A DNA stretch of 64,000 nt, taken from assembly GCA_000620185.1 (NCBI GenBank), contig KK211086.1, forward strand, positions 531,331 to 595,330, given 5' to 3'. Within the stretch, counting starts at the first letter, position 1. Every line of letters begins with the position of its first letter. The notes under the pieces were generated by a model, which saw only the letters and a program-made list of their open reading frames with translations, did not search any database and had not been told where the DNA came from. Below are positions 26,931 to 35,874 of this stretch, piece by piece. A program made the translations under genes and the position numbers. The stretch is from Geodermatophilaceae bacterium URHB0062. GTDB taxonomy: Bacteria > Actinomycetota > Actinomycetes > Mycobacteriales > Geodermatophilaceae.

Positions 26931-28790
26931 ATGTGCGGCATCGTGGGTTACGTCGGTCCGAAGGACGCCCGGGACGTGGTCCTGGAGGGCCTGCGCCGGC
27001 TGGAGTACCGGGGCTACGACTCGGCAGGCATCGCCGTCGTCGCTGACGGGCAGCTGAGCTCGGCGAAGAAGGCCGGCAAGCTGGCCAACCTGGAGAAGCT
27101 CCTCGCCGACCAGCCCCTGCCGGCGGCCACCGTCGGCATCGGCCACACCCGGTGGGCGACGCACGGCGGCCCGACCGATCGCAACGCGCACCCCCACCTG
27201 TCCGCCGACGGCACGGTCGCGGTCATCCACAACGGCATCATCGAGAACTTCGCGGCGCTGCGCGCCGAGTGCGAGTCCGCCGGCGTCGAGTTCACGTCCG
27301 AGACCGACACCGAGGTCGCCGCGCACCTGCTGGCGGCCGCCTACGCGGCCGCCCCCGAGGGTCAAGGCCGGCTGGCCGAGGCCATGCGGGTGATCTGCCG
27401 CCGGCTGGAAGGCGCCTTCACCCTCGTTGCCACCTCGGCCCACGAGCCCGACACGCTGGTGGCCGCCCGGCGGAGCAGCCCGCTGGTGGTGGGCGTCGGC
27501 GACGGTGAGTACTTCCTCGGCTCCGACGTCGCCGCGTTCATCTCGCACACCCGCGAGGCGCGTGAGCTCGGGCAGGACGAGGTCGTCGAGATCGACCGCC
27601 ACCGGGGGCTGTCCGTCACCGACTTCGCCGGCAACCCCGTCGAGCCCAAGAGCTACACCGTCGACTGGGATGCCGAGGCCGCCGAGAAGGGTGGCTACGA
27701 CTGGTTCATGCTCAAGGAGATCGCCGAGCAGCCGAAGGCGATCGCCGACACCCTGCTGGGCCGTCTCGGCGCCAACGGCGAGCTGGTGCTCGACGAGGTG
27801 CGGCTCTCGGACCAGGACCTGCGGGACATCGACAAGATCTTCGTCGTCGCCTGCGGCACCGCCTACCACGCCGGCCTGATCGCCAAGTACGCCATCGAGC
27901 ACTGGACCCGCATCCCCGTCGAGGTGGAGGTGGCCAGCGAGTTCCGCTACCGCGACCCGGTGCTCGACCGCTCGACGCTCGTCGTCGTGGTCAGCCAGTC
28001 CGGCGAGACCATGGACACGCTCATGGCCCTGCGGCACGCCAAGGACCAGAAGGCCCGCGTGCTCGCGATCTGCAACGCCAACGGCTCGACGATCCCGCGC
28101 GAGTCCGACGCCGTGCTCTACACCCACGCCGGCCCCGAGATCGCCGTCGCATCGACGAAGGGCTTCCTCACCCAGCTGGTCGCCTGCTACCTCGTCGGCC
28201 TCTTCCTCGCGCAGGTGCGCGGGATCAAGTACGAGGACGAGGTCGCCACCGTCGTCGCCGAGCTGCGCGAGCTGCCCGCCGCGGTCGCCAAGGTGCTCGA
28301 GCAGATGGAGCCGGTCCGCGAGCTGGGCCGCTCGATGGCCGACGCCGACCGGATGCTGTTCCTCGGCCGGCACGTCAGCTTCCCGGTGGCGCTCGAGGGT
28401 GCGCTCAAGCTCAAGGAACTGGCCTACATCCACGCCGAGGGCTTCGCGGCCGGCGAGCTCAAGCACGGCCCGATCGCGGTGGTCGACGAGGGCACCCCGG
28501 TGGTCATCGTCGTGCCGCCGCGGGCCCGCGACCTGCTGCACGCCAAGGTCGTCTCCAACATCCAGGAGGTCCGCGCCCGCGGAGCGCGGACCATCGTGAT
28601 CGCCGAGGAGGGCGACGAGGACGTCGTCCCGTACGCCGACCACGTGATCCGGGTGCCGCGCACGCCCACCCTCCTGGCGCCCGTCGTCACGACCGTGCCG
28701 CTGCAGGTGCTGGCCTGCGAGATCGCCGACAGTCGCGGCCTGGACGTCGACCAGCCCCGCAACCTGGCCAAGTCCGTCACCGTCGAGTAA
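26931..28790 (+). CDS. glmS: glutamine--fructose-6-phosphate aminotransferase (isomerizing)
   Basis: GlmS makes glucosamine-6-phosphate from fructose-6-phosphate and glutamine. Cys2 (MCGIVGYVG) is the glutaminase nucleophile. The amidotransferase domain covers about residues 1-230, followed by two SIS domains (VACGTAYHAGLIAKYAIE; SQSGETMDTLMAL) and the C-terminal DQPRNLAKSVTVE that closes the ammonia channel. The 619-residue length is standard. No glmS ribozyme is expected or seen in actinobacteria. Confidence 0.98.
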   Translation: MCGIVGYVGPKDARDVVLEGLRRLEYRGYDSAGIAVVADGQLSSAKKAGKLANLEKLLADQPLPAATVGIGHTRWATHGGPTDRNAHPHLSADGTVAVIHNGIIENFAALRAECESAGVEFTSETDTEVAAHLLAAAYAAAPEGQGRLAEAMRVICRRLEGAFTLVATSAHEPDTLVAARRSSPLVVGVGDGEYFLGSDVAAFISHTREARELGQDEVVEIDRHRGLSVTDFAGNPVEPKSYTVDWDAEAAEKGGYDWFMLKEIAEQPKAIADTLLGRLGANGELVLDEVRLSDQDLRDIDKIFVVACGTAYHAGLIAKYAIEHWTRIPVEVEVASEFRYRDPVLDRSTLVVVVSQSGETMDTLMALRHAKDQKARVLAICNANGSTIPRESDAVLYTHAGPEIAVASTKGFLTQLVACYLVGLFLAQVRGIKYEDEVATVVAELRELPAAVAKVLEQMEPVRELGRSMADADRMLFLGRHVSFPVALEGALKLKELAYIHAEGFAAGELKHGPIAVVDEGTPVVIVVPPRARDLLHAKVVSNIQEVRARGARTIVIAEEGDEDVVPYADHVIRVPRTPTLLAPVVTTVPLQVLACEIADSRGLDVDQPRNLAKSVTVE

Positions 28791-28792
28791 CA

Positions 28793-28856
28793 GAAGGACC
28801 CGGCTGCCCCCCGCGACACGCTCCGCGCGCCGCGGGTCCCTGCAGCCGGGCCGCTC
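28793..28856 (+). repeat. family-1 intergenic hairpin repeat, copy D
   Basis: GAAGGACCCGGCTGCCCCCC starts 2 nt after the glmS stop. An inner GC stem and GGGTCCCTGCAGCCGGGCC follow. The outer arms GGACCCGGCTGC and GCAGCCGGGCC pair, whereas copy C has GGACCCCCTGC with GCAGGGGGCC. Both arms therefore differ together. Confidence 0.6.
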
Positions 28857-28887
28857 CAGTACGTCACGGCGGAGGGCGGTCCTTTGA

Positions 28888-28893
28888 CAGACT
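28888..28893 (+). promoter_or_regulatory. -10-like box CAGACT for acpS
   Basis: CAGACT is followed by six bases and GTG 28900. It deviates from TANNNT at the first base, so support is weaker than for glmS. TTGACA at 28884-28889 overlaps it and is too close to act as its -35 box. Confidence 0.3.
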
Positions 28894-28899
28894 GACGGG

Positions 28900-29286
28900 G
28901 TGATCATCGGGGTCGGGATCGATGTCGTGCCGGTCGAGCGGTTCGCCGAGTCGCTGACCCGCACGCCCGGGCTGCGCGACCGGCTGTTCACCGCCGACGA
29001 GCAGCGCACCCCGAGCGGCAATCCGCGCACGGGCGAGTCGCTGGCCGCCCGCTTCGCGGCCAAGGAGGCGGTGGCCAAGGCGCTCGGCGCACCGGGTGAC
29101 CTGCACTGGCACGACGCCGAGGTCACGGTGGGGGAGCACGGCCGGCCGCACCTCGAGGTGCGCGGAACCGTTGCCGGGCGGGCCGCCCAGCTCGGCGTGA
29201 CCTCCTGGCACGTCTCGCTCAGCCACGACGGCGGCATCGCGTCCGCGGTCGTGGTGGCCGAGGGCTTGGGGACGGGGACCCGGTGA
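28900..29286 (+). CDS. acpS: holo-[acyl-carrier-protein] synthase
   Basis: AcpS transfers phosphopantetheine from CoA to acyl-carrier protein. [17 protein letters not shown] holds the metal-binding aspartate, and [18 protein letters not shown] is the second signature with Glu and Lys. The 128-residue length is typical. The stop overlaps the start of the next gene (GTGA). The acpS-nnr-alr order is common in actinobacteria. Confidence 0.96.
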   Translation: MIIGVGIDVVPVERFAESLTRTPGLRDRLFTADEQRTPSGNPRTGESLAARFAAKEAVAKALGAPGDLHWHDAEVTVGEHGRPHLEVRGTVAGRAAQLGVTSWHVSLSHDGGIASAVVVAEGLGTGTR

Positions 29287-30755
29287 TCGGCCTCTCCACC
29301 ACGGCCGAGGTGCGGACGGCGGAGGCCCCGCTGCTCGCCAGCCTGCCCGAGGGCGCCCTCATGCAGCGGGCCGCCACGGGGCTGGCGACCGTGTGCCTCC
29401 GCCTGCTCGGCTCCGTCTACGGACGCCGGGTCGCGCTCCTGGTCGGCACGGGCAACAACGGGGGCGACGCGCTCTTCGCCGGGGCCCGGCTCGCCGAGCG
29501 CGGTGCCCGCGTGACCGCCGTCGTCCTGGACGGCGACCGGGCGCATCCGGCGGGTCTGGCCGCGCTGCGCCGTGCGGGCGGCCGGATCGTGCCCGCGGAC
29601 AGCTCCGGCGTCGCCGCGCTGCTCGGCCGGGCCGAGCTCGTGGTCGACGGGATGCTCGGCATCGGCGGCCGCGGCGGCCTCCGGCCCGACGCCGCGGCGC
29701 TCGCGCAGGCCACCGCGGACGGCGCCGGCATCACCGTGGCCGTCGACGTGCCCAGCGGCATCGACGCCGACACGGGCGCGGTCGAGGGCGCCGCGTTCTC
29801 CGCGATGCACACGGTCACGTTCGGCGCGGTCAAGCCCGGCCTCGTGGTGGGCGAGGGGCGTGGCCACGCCGGCCGGGTGCACCTCGTCGACATCGGGCTG
29901 GGCCCGGGCCTGCCTCCGGCCGGCGCCGTCCAGCTCACGGACGCCGACGTGGCCGGCCTGCTGCCCGTTCCGGGTACCGACGACGACAAGTACTCGCAGG
30001 GCGTGGTGGGGATCGTCGCCGGCTCGGCGACCTATCCCGGAGCCGGCGTCCTGTGCACCGGGGCCGCCCTGCGCACGCGGCCCGGGCTGGTGCGCTACGC
30101 GGGCACGGCGGCCGAGGGGGTGCGGGCCGCCTGGCCCGAGGCCATCGTCACCGCCGGCCGGCCGGCCGACGCCGGGCGCGTGCAGGCCTGGGTCGTCGGG
30201 CCCGGCATGGGCACCGACGACGGGGCGCGCGACGTCCTCGCCGAGGTGCTGGCGACGGATCTGCCGGTACTGGTCGACGCCGACGGGCTGAGCATGCTGG
30301 CGAAGGAGCCCGCGCTCGTCCGCGACCGGGCCGCGCCGACCGTGCTGACGCCCCACGACCGGGAGTTCGCGCGGTTCGGCACCGAGGTCGGGATGGACCG
30401 GATCGGCGCGGCCCGGCGGCTGGCGGCCGATCTGGGCGCCGTCGTCCTGCTCAAGGGCGACGCCACCGTCGTCGCCGAGCCCACCGGGCGGGCGTACGTG
30501 AACGGGACGGGCACGCCGTGGCTGGCCACGGCCGGGACGGGCGACGTCCTCGCCGGGATCGTGGGATCGCTGCTGGCGTCCTCCCTGTCGGCCGCGGGAG
30601 CCGCCGCCGTCGGCGCCCACGTGCACGGCCGGGTCGGGCAGCTGGCGGCGGCTCGTGGGCCGTTCATCTCCGGCGACCTCGTCCGCCGTCTCCCGGAGGG
30701 GATAGGCACGGTGCGCGGACCGCTCGCCGGCCTCCTGGGAGACTCGGGAGCGTGA
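29283..30755 (+). CDS. nnr: bifunctional NAD(P)HX epimerase/dehydratase
   Basis: This metabolite-repair enzyme restores hydrated NADH and NADPH. The N-terminal YjeF-N epimerase domain (to about residue 215) contains [18 protein letters not shown] and [11 protein letters not shown]. The C-terminal ribokinase-like dehydratase domain contains [19 protein letters not shown] and [23 protein letters not shown]. It overlaps acpS upstream and alr downstream by 4 bp each, so all three are translationally coupled. Confidence 0.95.
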   Translation: MIGLSTTAEVRTAEAPLLASLPEGALMQRAATGLATVCLRLLGSVYGRRVALLVGTGNNGGDALFAGARLAERGARVTAVVLDGDRAHPAGLAALRRAGGRIVPADSSGVAALLGRAELVVDGMLGIGGRGGLRPDAAALAQATADGAGITVAVDVPSGIDADTGAVEGAAFSAMHTVTFGAVKPGLVVGEGRGHAGRVHLVDIGLGPGLPPAGAVQLTDADVAGLLPVPGTDDDKYSQGVVGIVAGSATYPGAGVLCTGAALRTRPGLVRYAGTAAEGVRAAWPEAIVTAGRPADAGRVQAWVVGPGMGTDDGARDVLAEVLATDLPVLVDADGLSMLAKEPALVRDRAAPTVLTPHDREFARFGTEVGMDRIGAARRLAADLGAVVLLKGDATVVAEPTGRAYVNGTGTPWLATAGTGDVLAGIVGSLLASSLSAAGAAAVGAHVHGRVGQLAAARGPFISGDLVRRLPEGIGTVRGPLAGLLGDSGA

Positions 30756-31891
30756 CCTCCGCAGCGTCCCGGGCCGAGGTGGTCGTCGACCTCGACGCCA
30801 TCGCCGCCAATACCGCCGTTCTGCGGGAGCGTGTCGGACGCCCCCTCATGGCCGTGGTCAAGGCCGACGGCTACGGGCACGGCCTCGTACCGGCCGCGCG
30901 AGCAGTCCTGGCCGGGGGTGCCGACTCGCTCGGCGTCGCCGTCCTGGAGGAGGCGCTGGCCCTGCGCGCGGCGGGCATCCGGGCGCCGGTGCTCGCCTGG
31001 CTCCACGCCCCCGGCGCCGACTACGCCGCCGCGCTCGAGGCCGACATCGAGCTCTCGGTGAACGCCGAGTGGGCCCTGGCCGAGATCGTCGCGGCCGCCC
31101 GTGCCACCGGCCGCACCGCGCGGGTGCAGCTCTTCGCCGACACGGGGCTGTCCCGCGAGGGCGCGACGCCGGCCGACTGGCCCGGACTGGTCGCCGCCGC
31201 GGCGCGCGCGCAGTCCGACGGCGATATCGCCGTCGTCGGGCTCTGGAGCCACATGGCCTACGCCGACGCCCCCACCCACCCGACGATCGGTGCGCAGGTG
31301 CGCGTGTTCGAGGAGGCGGTCGCCATCGCCCGGGCTGCCGGCCTGACCGACGCGCGCCGGCACCTGGCCAACTCCGCGGCCACGATCGCGCTGCCCGACA
31401 CCTGGTACGACCTCGTCCGCCCCGGCGTGGCCCTCTACGGGCTGGACCCGCTGGGCGGCGACGCGGCCGACCACGGCCTGCGCCCGGCCATGACCGTGCG
31501 GGCCACCGTCGTCCTGACCAAGCGGGTGCCGGCCGGCGTCGGCGTCTCCTACGGGCACACCTACTTCCCGGAGTCCGAGACCACGCTGGCCCTCGTGCCG
31601 GTCGGCTACGCCGACGGCATTCCGCGGGCGGCCGGCAACCGGGCCCCGGTGCTCGCCGGCGGCAGCCGGCGGACCATCGCCGGCCGGGTCTGCATGGACC
31701 AGTTCGTCCTGGACGTCGGCGACGACCCCGTGCAGCCGGGCGACGAGGTGGTCCTGTGGGGGCCGGGCGACCGGGGTGAGCCGACGGCACAGGCCTGGGC
31801 CGACGTGCTCGACACCATCCACTACGAGCTGGTCACCCGCGTCGGCGGCCGGTTCACCCGGCGCTACGTCGGCTCGGCGGGGGCGGTCTGA
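30752..31891 (+). CDS. alr: alanine racemase
   Basis: Alr makes D-alanine for peptidoglycan. Lys37 in VVKADGYGHG binds pyridoxal phosphate, and the second catalytic base Tyr lies in GVGVSYGHTYF. GRVCMDQFVLDVG is the conserved C-terminal block. GTG 30752 overlaps the nnr stop; the frame extends upstream inside nnr, but that part is antisense-free noise. 379 residues is standard. Confidence 0.97.
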   Translation: MTSAASRAEVVVDLDAIAANTAVLRERVGRPLMAVVKADGYGHGLVPAARAVLAGGADSLGVAVLEEALALRAAGIRAPVLAWLHAPGADYAAALEADIELSVNAEWALAEIVAAARATGRTARVQLFADTGLSREGATPADWPGLVAAAARAQSDGDIAVVGLWSHMAYADAPTHPTIGAQVRVFEEAVAIARAAGLTDARRHLANSAATIALPDTWYDLVRPGVALYGLDPLGGDAADHGLRPAMTVRATVVLTKRVPAGVGVSYGHTYFPESETTLALVPVGYADGIPRAAGNRAPVLAGGSRRTIAGRVCMDQFVLDVGDDPVQPGDEVVLWGPGDRGEPTAQAWADVLDTIHYELVTRVGGRFTRRYVGSAGAV

Positions 31892-33075
31892 TGGCGCCCC
31901 GGTCCACCGGAAAGCATTCCCGAAGCCGTACCGCCGGCCTCGTCGGAGCCCTGGTCGGGCTGGCGGCCGCCGGAACCGCGGTCGGCGTCTCGGTCAGCCG
32001 CGTCGCGGGGCGACGGGTCCGGGCCGGGGAGGTCGCCCGCCCCCGGCTGGGCAGGGCGACGGACGCCGAGCTGCGCCTGGACGATCCGCTGGGCGCGGCC
32101 GCCCGGCCGGCCGACCGCACCGCGCTGGTGCAGGCCGACGACGGCGTGCTGCTGTCGGTGGAGGAGATCGGGCCCCGCGACGCACCGATGACCGTCGTCT
32201 TCGTGCACGGGTACACGCTGTCGATGGCGTCGTGGGCGTTCCAGCGGCGCACCCTGGCCGCCGAGCTGGCCACCGCCAACGGGCACCGGCCCGACGCGCG
32301 CCTGGTCTTCTACGACCAGCGCGGACACGGCGGCTCCGGGCGCGGCAAGGCCGACCGCTCCACCATCGAGCAACTCGCCACCGACCTGCTCACCGTGCTC
32401 GACACCCGCGTGCCGCGGGGACCGGTCGTGCTGGTCGGGCACTCCATGGGCGGCATGACGATCATGGGGCTGGCCGCGCTGCGGCCCGACCTCTTCGGTT
32501 CTCAGGTGGTCGGCGCCGCACTGATCTCCACCTCCAGCGGGAACCTGGCCGACCTCAACTTCGGGCTGCCCGAACTGCTCACCCGGGTGCGCGCGGCGTT
32601 CCTGCCGGTGGCCGCCTGGACCATGCGCCGGACCCCGGTGCTGGCCGAGCGCACCCGCCGGGTGGCCGCGGACCTCGTCTCGGCGGTCACCCGGTCGCTC
32701 TCGTTCGCCTCGGCCGACGTCGACCCGGCGCTCACCCGCTACGTCGACGCGATGATCTCCGGCACCCCCGTCGACGTCATCGCGGAGTTCTACCCGGCGC
32801 TCGCTGGCCTGGACGGGACCGGGGCACTGGAGCCGCTGCGCGCGATCCCCACCCTCGTGCTCACCGGCGACGCGGACAAGATGATCCCGAAGGAGCACAG
32901 CGAGCTCATCGTGGAAGGGCTGGGCGGTCCGGACGGCGACACGGTGGAATTCGTCGTCGTCCCCGACGCCGGGCACATGGTGCTGCTCGAGGAGCCCGAC
33001 GTGGTGAGCGGGGCACTGACGCGCCTGCTGCGCCGGGTGGCGGCCCACCAGGCCGCCGGCGCCCGCGGCGGCTGA
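31891..33075 (+). CDS. alpha/beta hydrolase with N-terminal membrane anchor
   Basis: One hydrophobic segment at about residues 17-35 suggests membrane anchoring. The hydrolase fold follows: VVFVHGYTLSMASW (oxyanion region), nucleophile Ser185 in LVGHSMGGM, Asp in LTGDADKMIP and His in PDAGHMVLLE. Substrate is unknown. The ATG shares one base with the alr stop. This hydrolase commonly sits between alr and tsaE in actinobacteria (known context), which hints at a cell-envelope role. Confidence 0.88.
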   Translation: MAPRSTGKHSRSRTAGLVGALVGLAAAGTAVGVSVSRVAGRRVRAGEVARPRLGRATDAELRLDDPLGAAARPADRTALVQADDGVLLSVEEIGPRDAPMTVVFVHGYTLSMASWAFQRRTLAAELATANGHRPDARLVFYDQRGHGGSGRGKADRSTIEQLATDLLTVLDTRVPRGPVVLVGHSMGGMTIMGLAALRPDLFGSQVVGAALISTSSGNLADLNFGLPELLTRVRAAFLPVAAWTMRRTPVLAERTRRVAADLVSAVTRSLSFASADVDPALTRYVDAMISGTPVDVIAEFYPALAGLDGTGALEPLRAIPTLVLTGDADKMIPKEHSELIVEGLGGPDGDTVEFVVVPDAGHMVLLEEPDVVSGALTRLLRRVAAHQAAGARGG

Positions 33076-33081
33076 GCGCCG

Positions 33082-33726
33082 TCAGAGGCGCCCGCCATCA
33101 GCAAAGGGGCCGGCGGTAGCCGCGCTGCCGCCCGTCCGGTAGGCGGCCAGCTGGGGATCGCTGTGATCGATGTCCCGGGAACGATGGCCGTGCCGCGGGG
33201 GAGTGAGCGCCGTGGTCGGTGGCTCGAAGATCTCTCGTCGCAGGCGCTGGTCGGCCATGCTCTCCGGGCCACCGAGCGCCACCCGCACCGCCTCGGGATC
33301 CTCGCTGTGCGGCTGCACGGCGAACGCCCGCAGTGCCAGGCGCCCGGTGTGGGTGGGGGCCAGGGCCGGATGCTCGCCGTGCACCAACCGGACCAGCGCG
33401 CCGAGCCGCCCGAGCAATCCTGCCTGCCGGAGCCGGCGGCCGACGTCGAGCAGCCGGTCGTCCTCGATGACACGCCAGCGGATGGTGTCGACCGAGCGGT
33501 GACCCATCGGCCCCACGGCGTCGAGGACGGCGCCTTCGACGGGGTGCCGGCGGGACAGCTCGGCGGTGGCCAGGTGGCCGGGCGAGCGCAGGCGGAGCCG
33601 CCCGGAGCGGATCAGCGCGACGACCGCCGTGTCGACGACGCGGGCCGGTCCGCCGGCGAGGAATGCGATGTCGTAGACGTCGAGCGCGGGCCCGACCGGC
33701 TCGCGCGCTGCACCCGATGCCGTCAT
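33082..33726 (-). CDS. TIGR04222-like protein of unknown function
   Basis: The N-terminal stretch YDIAFLAGGPARVVDTAVVALIRSGRLRLRS resembles the core of the actinobacterial TIGR04222 family. Most members carry membrane segments and a Gly/Cys-rich end. This 214-residue protein has no hydrophobic segment long enough to span a membrane and ends in a Gly/Ala-rich stretch. It is convergent with the hydrolase gene (6 bp gap). AGGAAGG precedes the ATG. Confidence 0.6.
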   Translation of the reverse strand: MTASGAAREPVGPALDVYDIAFLAGGPARVVDTAVVALIRSGRLRLRSPGHLATAELSRRHPVEGAVLDAVGPMGHRSVDTIRWRVIEDDRLLDVGRRLRQAGLLGRLGALVRLVHGEHPALAPTHTGRLALRAFAVQPHSEDPEAVRVALGGPESMADQRLRREIFEPPTTALTPPRHGHRSRDIDHSDPQLAAYRTGGSAATAGPFADGGRL

Positions 33727-33814
33727 GGCGGTCTGCCCTTCCTGCGAGTGCCAAGCCTCCGTGCGAACGGTCCCACGCCGGGGCGGCCGGCGGAAGCGCC
33801 CGCCGGCCTCTGGT

Positions 33815-33820
33815 TAGGGT
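33815..33820 (+). promoter_or_regulatory. -10 box TAGGGT for the uracil-DNA glycosylase gene (leaderless type)
   Basis: TAGGGT is followed by six bases and GTG 33827. The GGAG inside that spacer is too close to the start to act as a Shine-Dalgarno site. Confidence 0.5.
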
Positions 33821-33826
33821 GCGGAG

Positions 33827-34456
33827 GTGGCTGCCCTGCGACCGCCGCGGCTGGACGCCGCCGCCGACGACGTGGCCCGCACCGCCGCAGCCGCGCCGGA
33901 CTGGGACACCCTGGCCGCCGTCGCCCGCTCCTGCGTCGCGTGCCCTGAGCTCGCCGTCGCCCGGCAGCGCGTCGTGGTCGGCGACCTGCCGGCGTCCGGG
34001 CGGCCCCGCTTCGTGCTCGTCGGGGAGGCCCCCGGCGCCACGGAGGACGAGACCGGCCGCCCCTTCGTCGGCCGCTCCGGGGCGCTGCTCGACCAGTTGC
34101 TCGCCGAGGCCGGCCTGTCCCGCTCGGAGGCCGCCGTCCTCAACATCGTGAAGTGCCGTCCCCCGGCGAACCGGACCCCGAAGGCGCCGGAGGTCGCGTG
34201 CTGCTCGGGCTGGCTGCGCCGGCAGCTCGAGCTGCTCGACCCGCCGGTCGTCGTGGCGCTGGGGCTGTCGTCGGCGAAGTGGTTCCTCGGTCCGCGCACC
34301 GTGCTGGGGGAGGTCCGCGGGCGCCCGCACCCCTGGGAGGGCCGGGCGGTCTGGGCCACCTACCATCCGTCGGCGGCCATCCGGTTCGGGCCGAACGGAG
34401 CGCCGCGGGCCGGGCTGCTGGCCGACCTGACCGCCGTCGCGGGGAGCCTGTCGTGA
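33827..34456 (+). CDS. uracil-DNA glycosylase, iron-sulfur family (type 4/5)
   Basis: The enzyme removes uracil from DNA. Motif GEAPGATEDETGRPFVGRSG lies at residues 67-86 and the second motif YHPSAAIR near the C-terminus. Candidate 4Fe-4S ligands are Cys36, Cys39, Cys110 and Cys125 or Cys126. The 209-residue length fits family 4. Its stop overlaps the tsaE start, so it heads a unit with tsaE and a GNAT gene. Confidence 0.9.
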   Translation: MAALRPPRLDAAADDVARTAAAAPDWDTLAAVARSCVACPELAVARQRVVVGDLPASGRPRFVLVGEAPGATEDETGRPFVGRSGALLDQLLAEAGLSRSEAAVLNIVKCRPPANRTPKAPEVACCSGWLRRQLELLDPPVVVALGLSSAKWFLGPRTVLGEVRGRPHPWEGRAVWATYHPSAAIRFGPNGAPRAGLLADLTAVAGSLS

Positions 34457-34902
34457 AGCTCGAGCACGTCCTGCCCACCGCGGCCGACACCCGGGCCCTC
34501 GGCCGCGAGCTCGCGGAGCTGCTGCGGGCCGGCGACCTCGTCGTCCTCGTCGGGCCGCTCGGCGCCGGCAAGACCGCTCTGACCCAGGGGATCGGCGACG
34601 GGCTGGGTGTCCGTGAGCCGGTGACCTCGCCGACGTTCGTGATCGCGCGCGTCCACCGCACCGAACGACTCCCGCTGGTGCACGTCGACGCCTACCGTCT
34701 CGGCAGCATGGCCGACGTCGACGATCTCGACCTCGACGTCACCGTCGCGGACTCGGTGACCGTCGTCGAGTGGGGGCAGGGGCTGGTCGAGCAGCTGGCC
34801 GACGAGCACCTCGAGGTGCGCCTGGAGCGACGCGACGACGACGTCCGGACCGCGGAGCTGGTGCCGCACGGGCCCGGCTGGAAGGAACGACTCGACTCAT
34901 GA
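34453..34902 (+). CDS. tsaE: tRNA t6A biosynthesis ATPase TsaE
   Basis: TsaE drives turnover of the TsaB-TsaD complex that makes t6A37 in ANN-decoding tRNAs. The Walker A motif GPLGAGKT is at residues 34-41, EPVTSPTFVIARVH is the family block and VVEWGQ carries the Walker-B-like glutamate. GTG 34453 overlaps the preceding stop. tsaB, rimI and tsaD are encoded 1 kb downstream. Confidence 0.95.
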   Translation: MKLEHVLPTAADTRALGRELAELLRAGDLVVLVGPLGAGKTALTQGIGDGLGVREPVTSPTFVIARVHRTERLPLVHVDAYRLGSMADVDDLDLDVTVADSVTVVEWGQGLVEQLADEHLEVRLERRDDDVRTAELVPHGPGWKERLDS

Positions 34903-35417
34903 CGCCACGCGTCGAGGTGCTGCAGCTGGATGTCGCGGCGCTCCGGGGGCTGGCCGACGGCGACCTGGCCGCGGCGAACCGGACCTCGCCGGTGCCGCTC
35001 ACCCCGTATCTCGCCGGGGACGAGTGCCGTGGCGTCTGGGAGATCCGGGCGGTCCAGATCGTCGAGGACCCGGGCAGCGCGGCCTGGATCACCGGGGTCG
35101 TGTGGGATCCCGATCGCCGGCTCGCGGTGGGCCGGGCCGGTTACCACGGGCCCCCGGACGGCGACGGCATGGTCGAGGTGGGCTACTCGATCGATCCGCA
35201 GTACCGGCGGCAGGGCTACGCGCGGGCGGCGCTGCGGGCCTTGATCGAGCGCGCCCGGCACGAGCCTGGGGTGCGGACCTTCCGCGCCACCGTCAGCCCG
35301 GACAACGCGCCGTCCCGCGACCTGGTGCTCTCCGAGGGCCTGGTCGAGGTCGGCGAGCAGTGGGACGACGAGGACGGCCTCGAGATCGTCTACGAGCTGC
35401 CGCTCAGTCCGTCCTGA
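34899..35417 (+). CDS. GNAT family N-acetyltransferase
   Basis: The 172-residue product shows the acetyl-CoA-binding loop YRRQGYARAALRALIERA (Q/RxxGxG/A pattern) and the C-terminal VSPDNAPSRDLVLSEGL typical of RimJ/RimL-like acetyltransferases. The substrate is unknown. ATG 34899 overlaps the tsaE stop. It lies between tsaE and tsaB, but no direct role in t6A synthesis is implied. Confidence 0.88.
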   Translation: MTPRVEVLQLDVAALRGLADGDLAAANRTSPVPLTPYLAGDECRGVWEIRAVQIVEDPGSAAWITGVVWDPDRRLAVGRAGYHGPPDGDGMVEVGYSIDPQYRRQGYARAALRALIERARHEPGVRTFRATVSPDNAPSRDLVLSEGLVEVGEQWDDEDGLEIVYELPLSPS

Positions 35418-35826
35418 TGCCGAGGTCGGCCAGCGCCGCGTGGACCTGCTTCGCGTCGCGGTTGCGGTAGCGGAGCGACGGGCCGCCTCGCTCCTCGCCC
35501 AGGGTCACGGGCAGGCCCCGCGCGGTCAGCCGGTCGGCAACGGCGCGCATCGTGGCGACGTCGTCGGTGAACGAGAAGCCGGTCTCCATCCGCCCCCATT
35601 TCCGGCGGTCGGCGATGACCAGGGCGACGAGGACGACGAGCGGGCCGACGACGACGCGCAGCAACAGCCGCCATCCGGTGGGTGCCAGCGCCAGGTTGAC
35701 GAATCCCGCCACCAGGCATGCACCCGCGAGGGCGGCGTAAGCGACCGCATCGAGCCGGGCGGTGCGCAGGAAGGACAGCGGTCGCCGGTGGTCGGGGGCG
35801 AGGGGAGCCGTCGGCCCGGTGCGCAT
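35404..35826 (-). CDS. small two-helix membrane protein of unknown function
   Basis: The 140-residue product has two hydrophobic segments at about residues 28-48 and 50-68 and a soluble C-terminal part with VADRLTARGLPVTLGEERGGPSLRYRNRD. No family was recognised. It overlaps the 3' end of the GNAT gene by 14 bp (convergent) and is divergent from tsaB. ATG 35826 was chosen; the longer frame to 35994 would run antisense through tsaB. Confidence 0.7.
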   Translation of the reverse strand: MRTGPTAPLAPDHRRPLSFLRTARLDAVAYAALAGACLVAGFVNLALAPTGWRLLLRVVVGPLVVLVALVIADRRKWGRMETGFSFTDDVATMRAVADRLTARGLPVTLGEERGGPSLRYRNRDAKQVHAALADLGIRTD

Positions 35827-35860
35827 CCGGCCATCGTGCTCCGCCGGAGCAGCTGGTGGG

Positions 35861-35866
35861 TAACGT
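35861..35866 (+). promoter_or_regulatory. -10 box TAACGT for tsaB (leaderless type)
   Basis: TAACGT is followed by eight bases and GTG 35875, with no Shine-Dalgarno sequence. The divergent membrane-protein gene starts 49 bp away. Confidence 0.45.
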
Positions 35867-35874
35867 GAGCCGTC

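Noticed and set aside
28884-28899. TTGACA as the -35 box of acpS
   Set aside because: It lies only 11-16 bases before the start codon, leaving no room for a -10 box and transcription start.
26793-30626. A 1277-codon open frame on the - strand across glmS, acpS and nnr
   Set aside because: It is a GC-driven shadow. The + strand genes there have complete, conserved domains, and the - frame has no recognisable motif.
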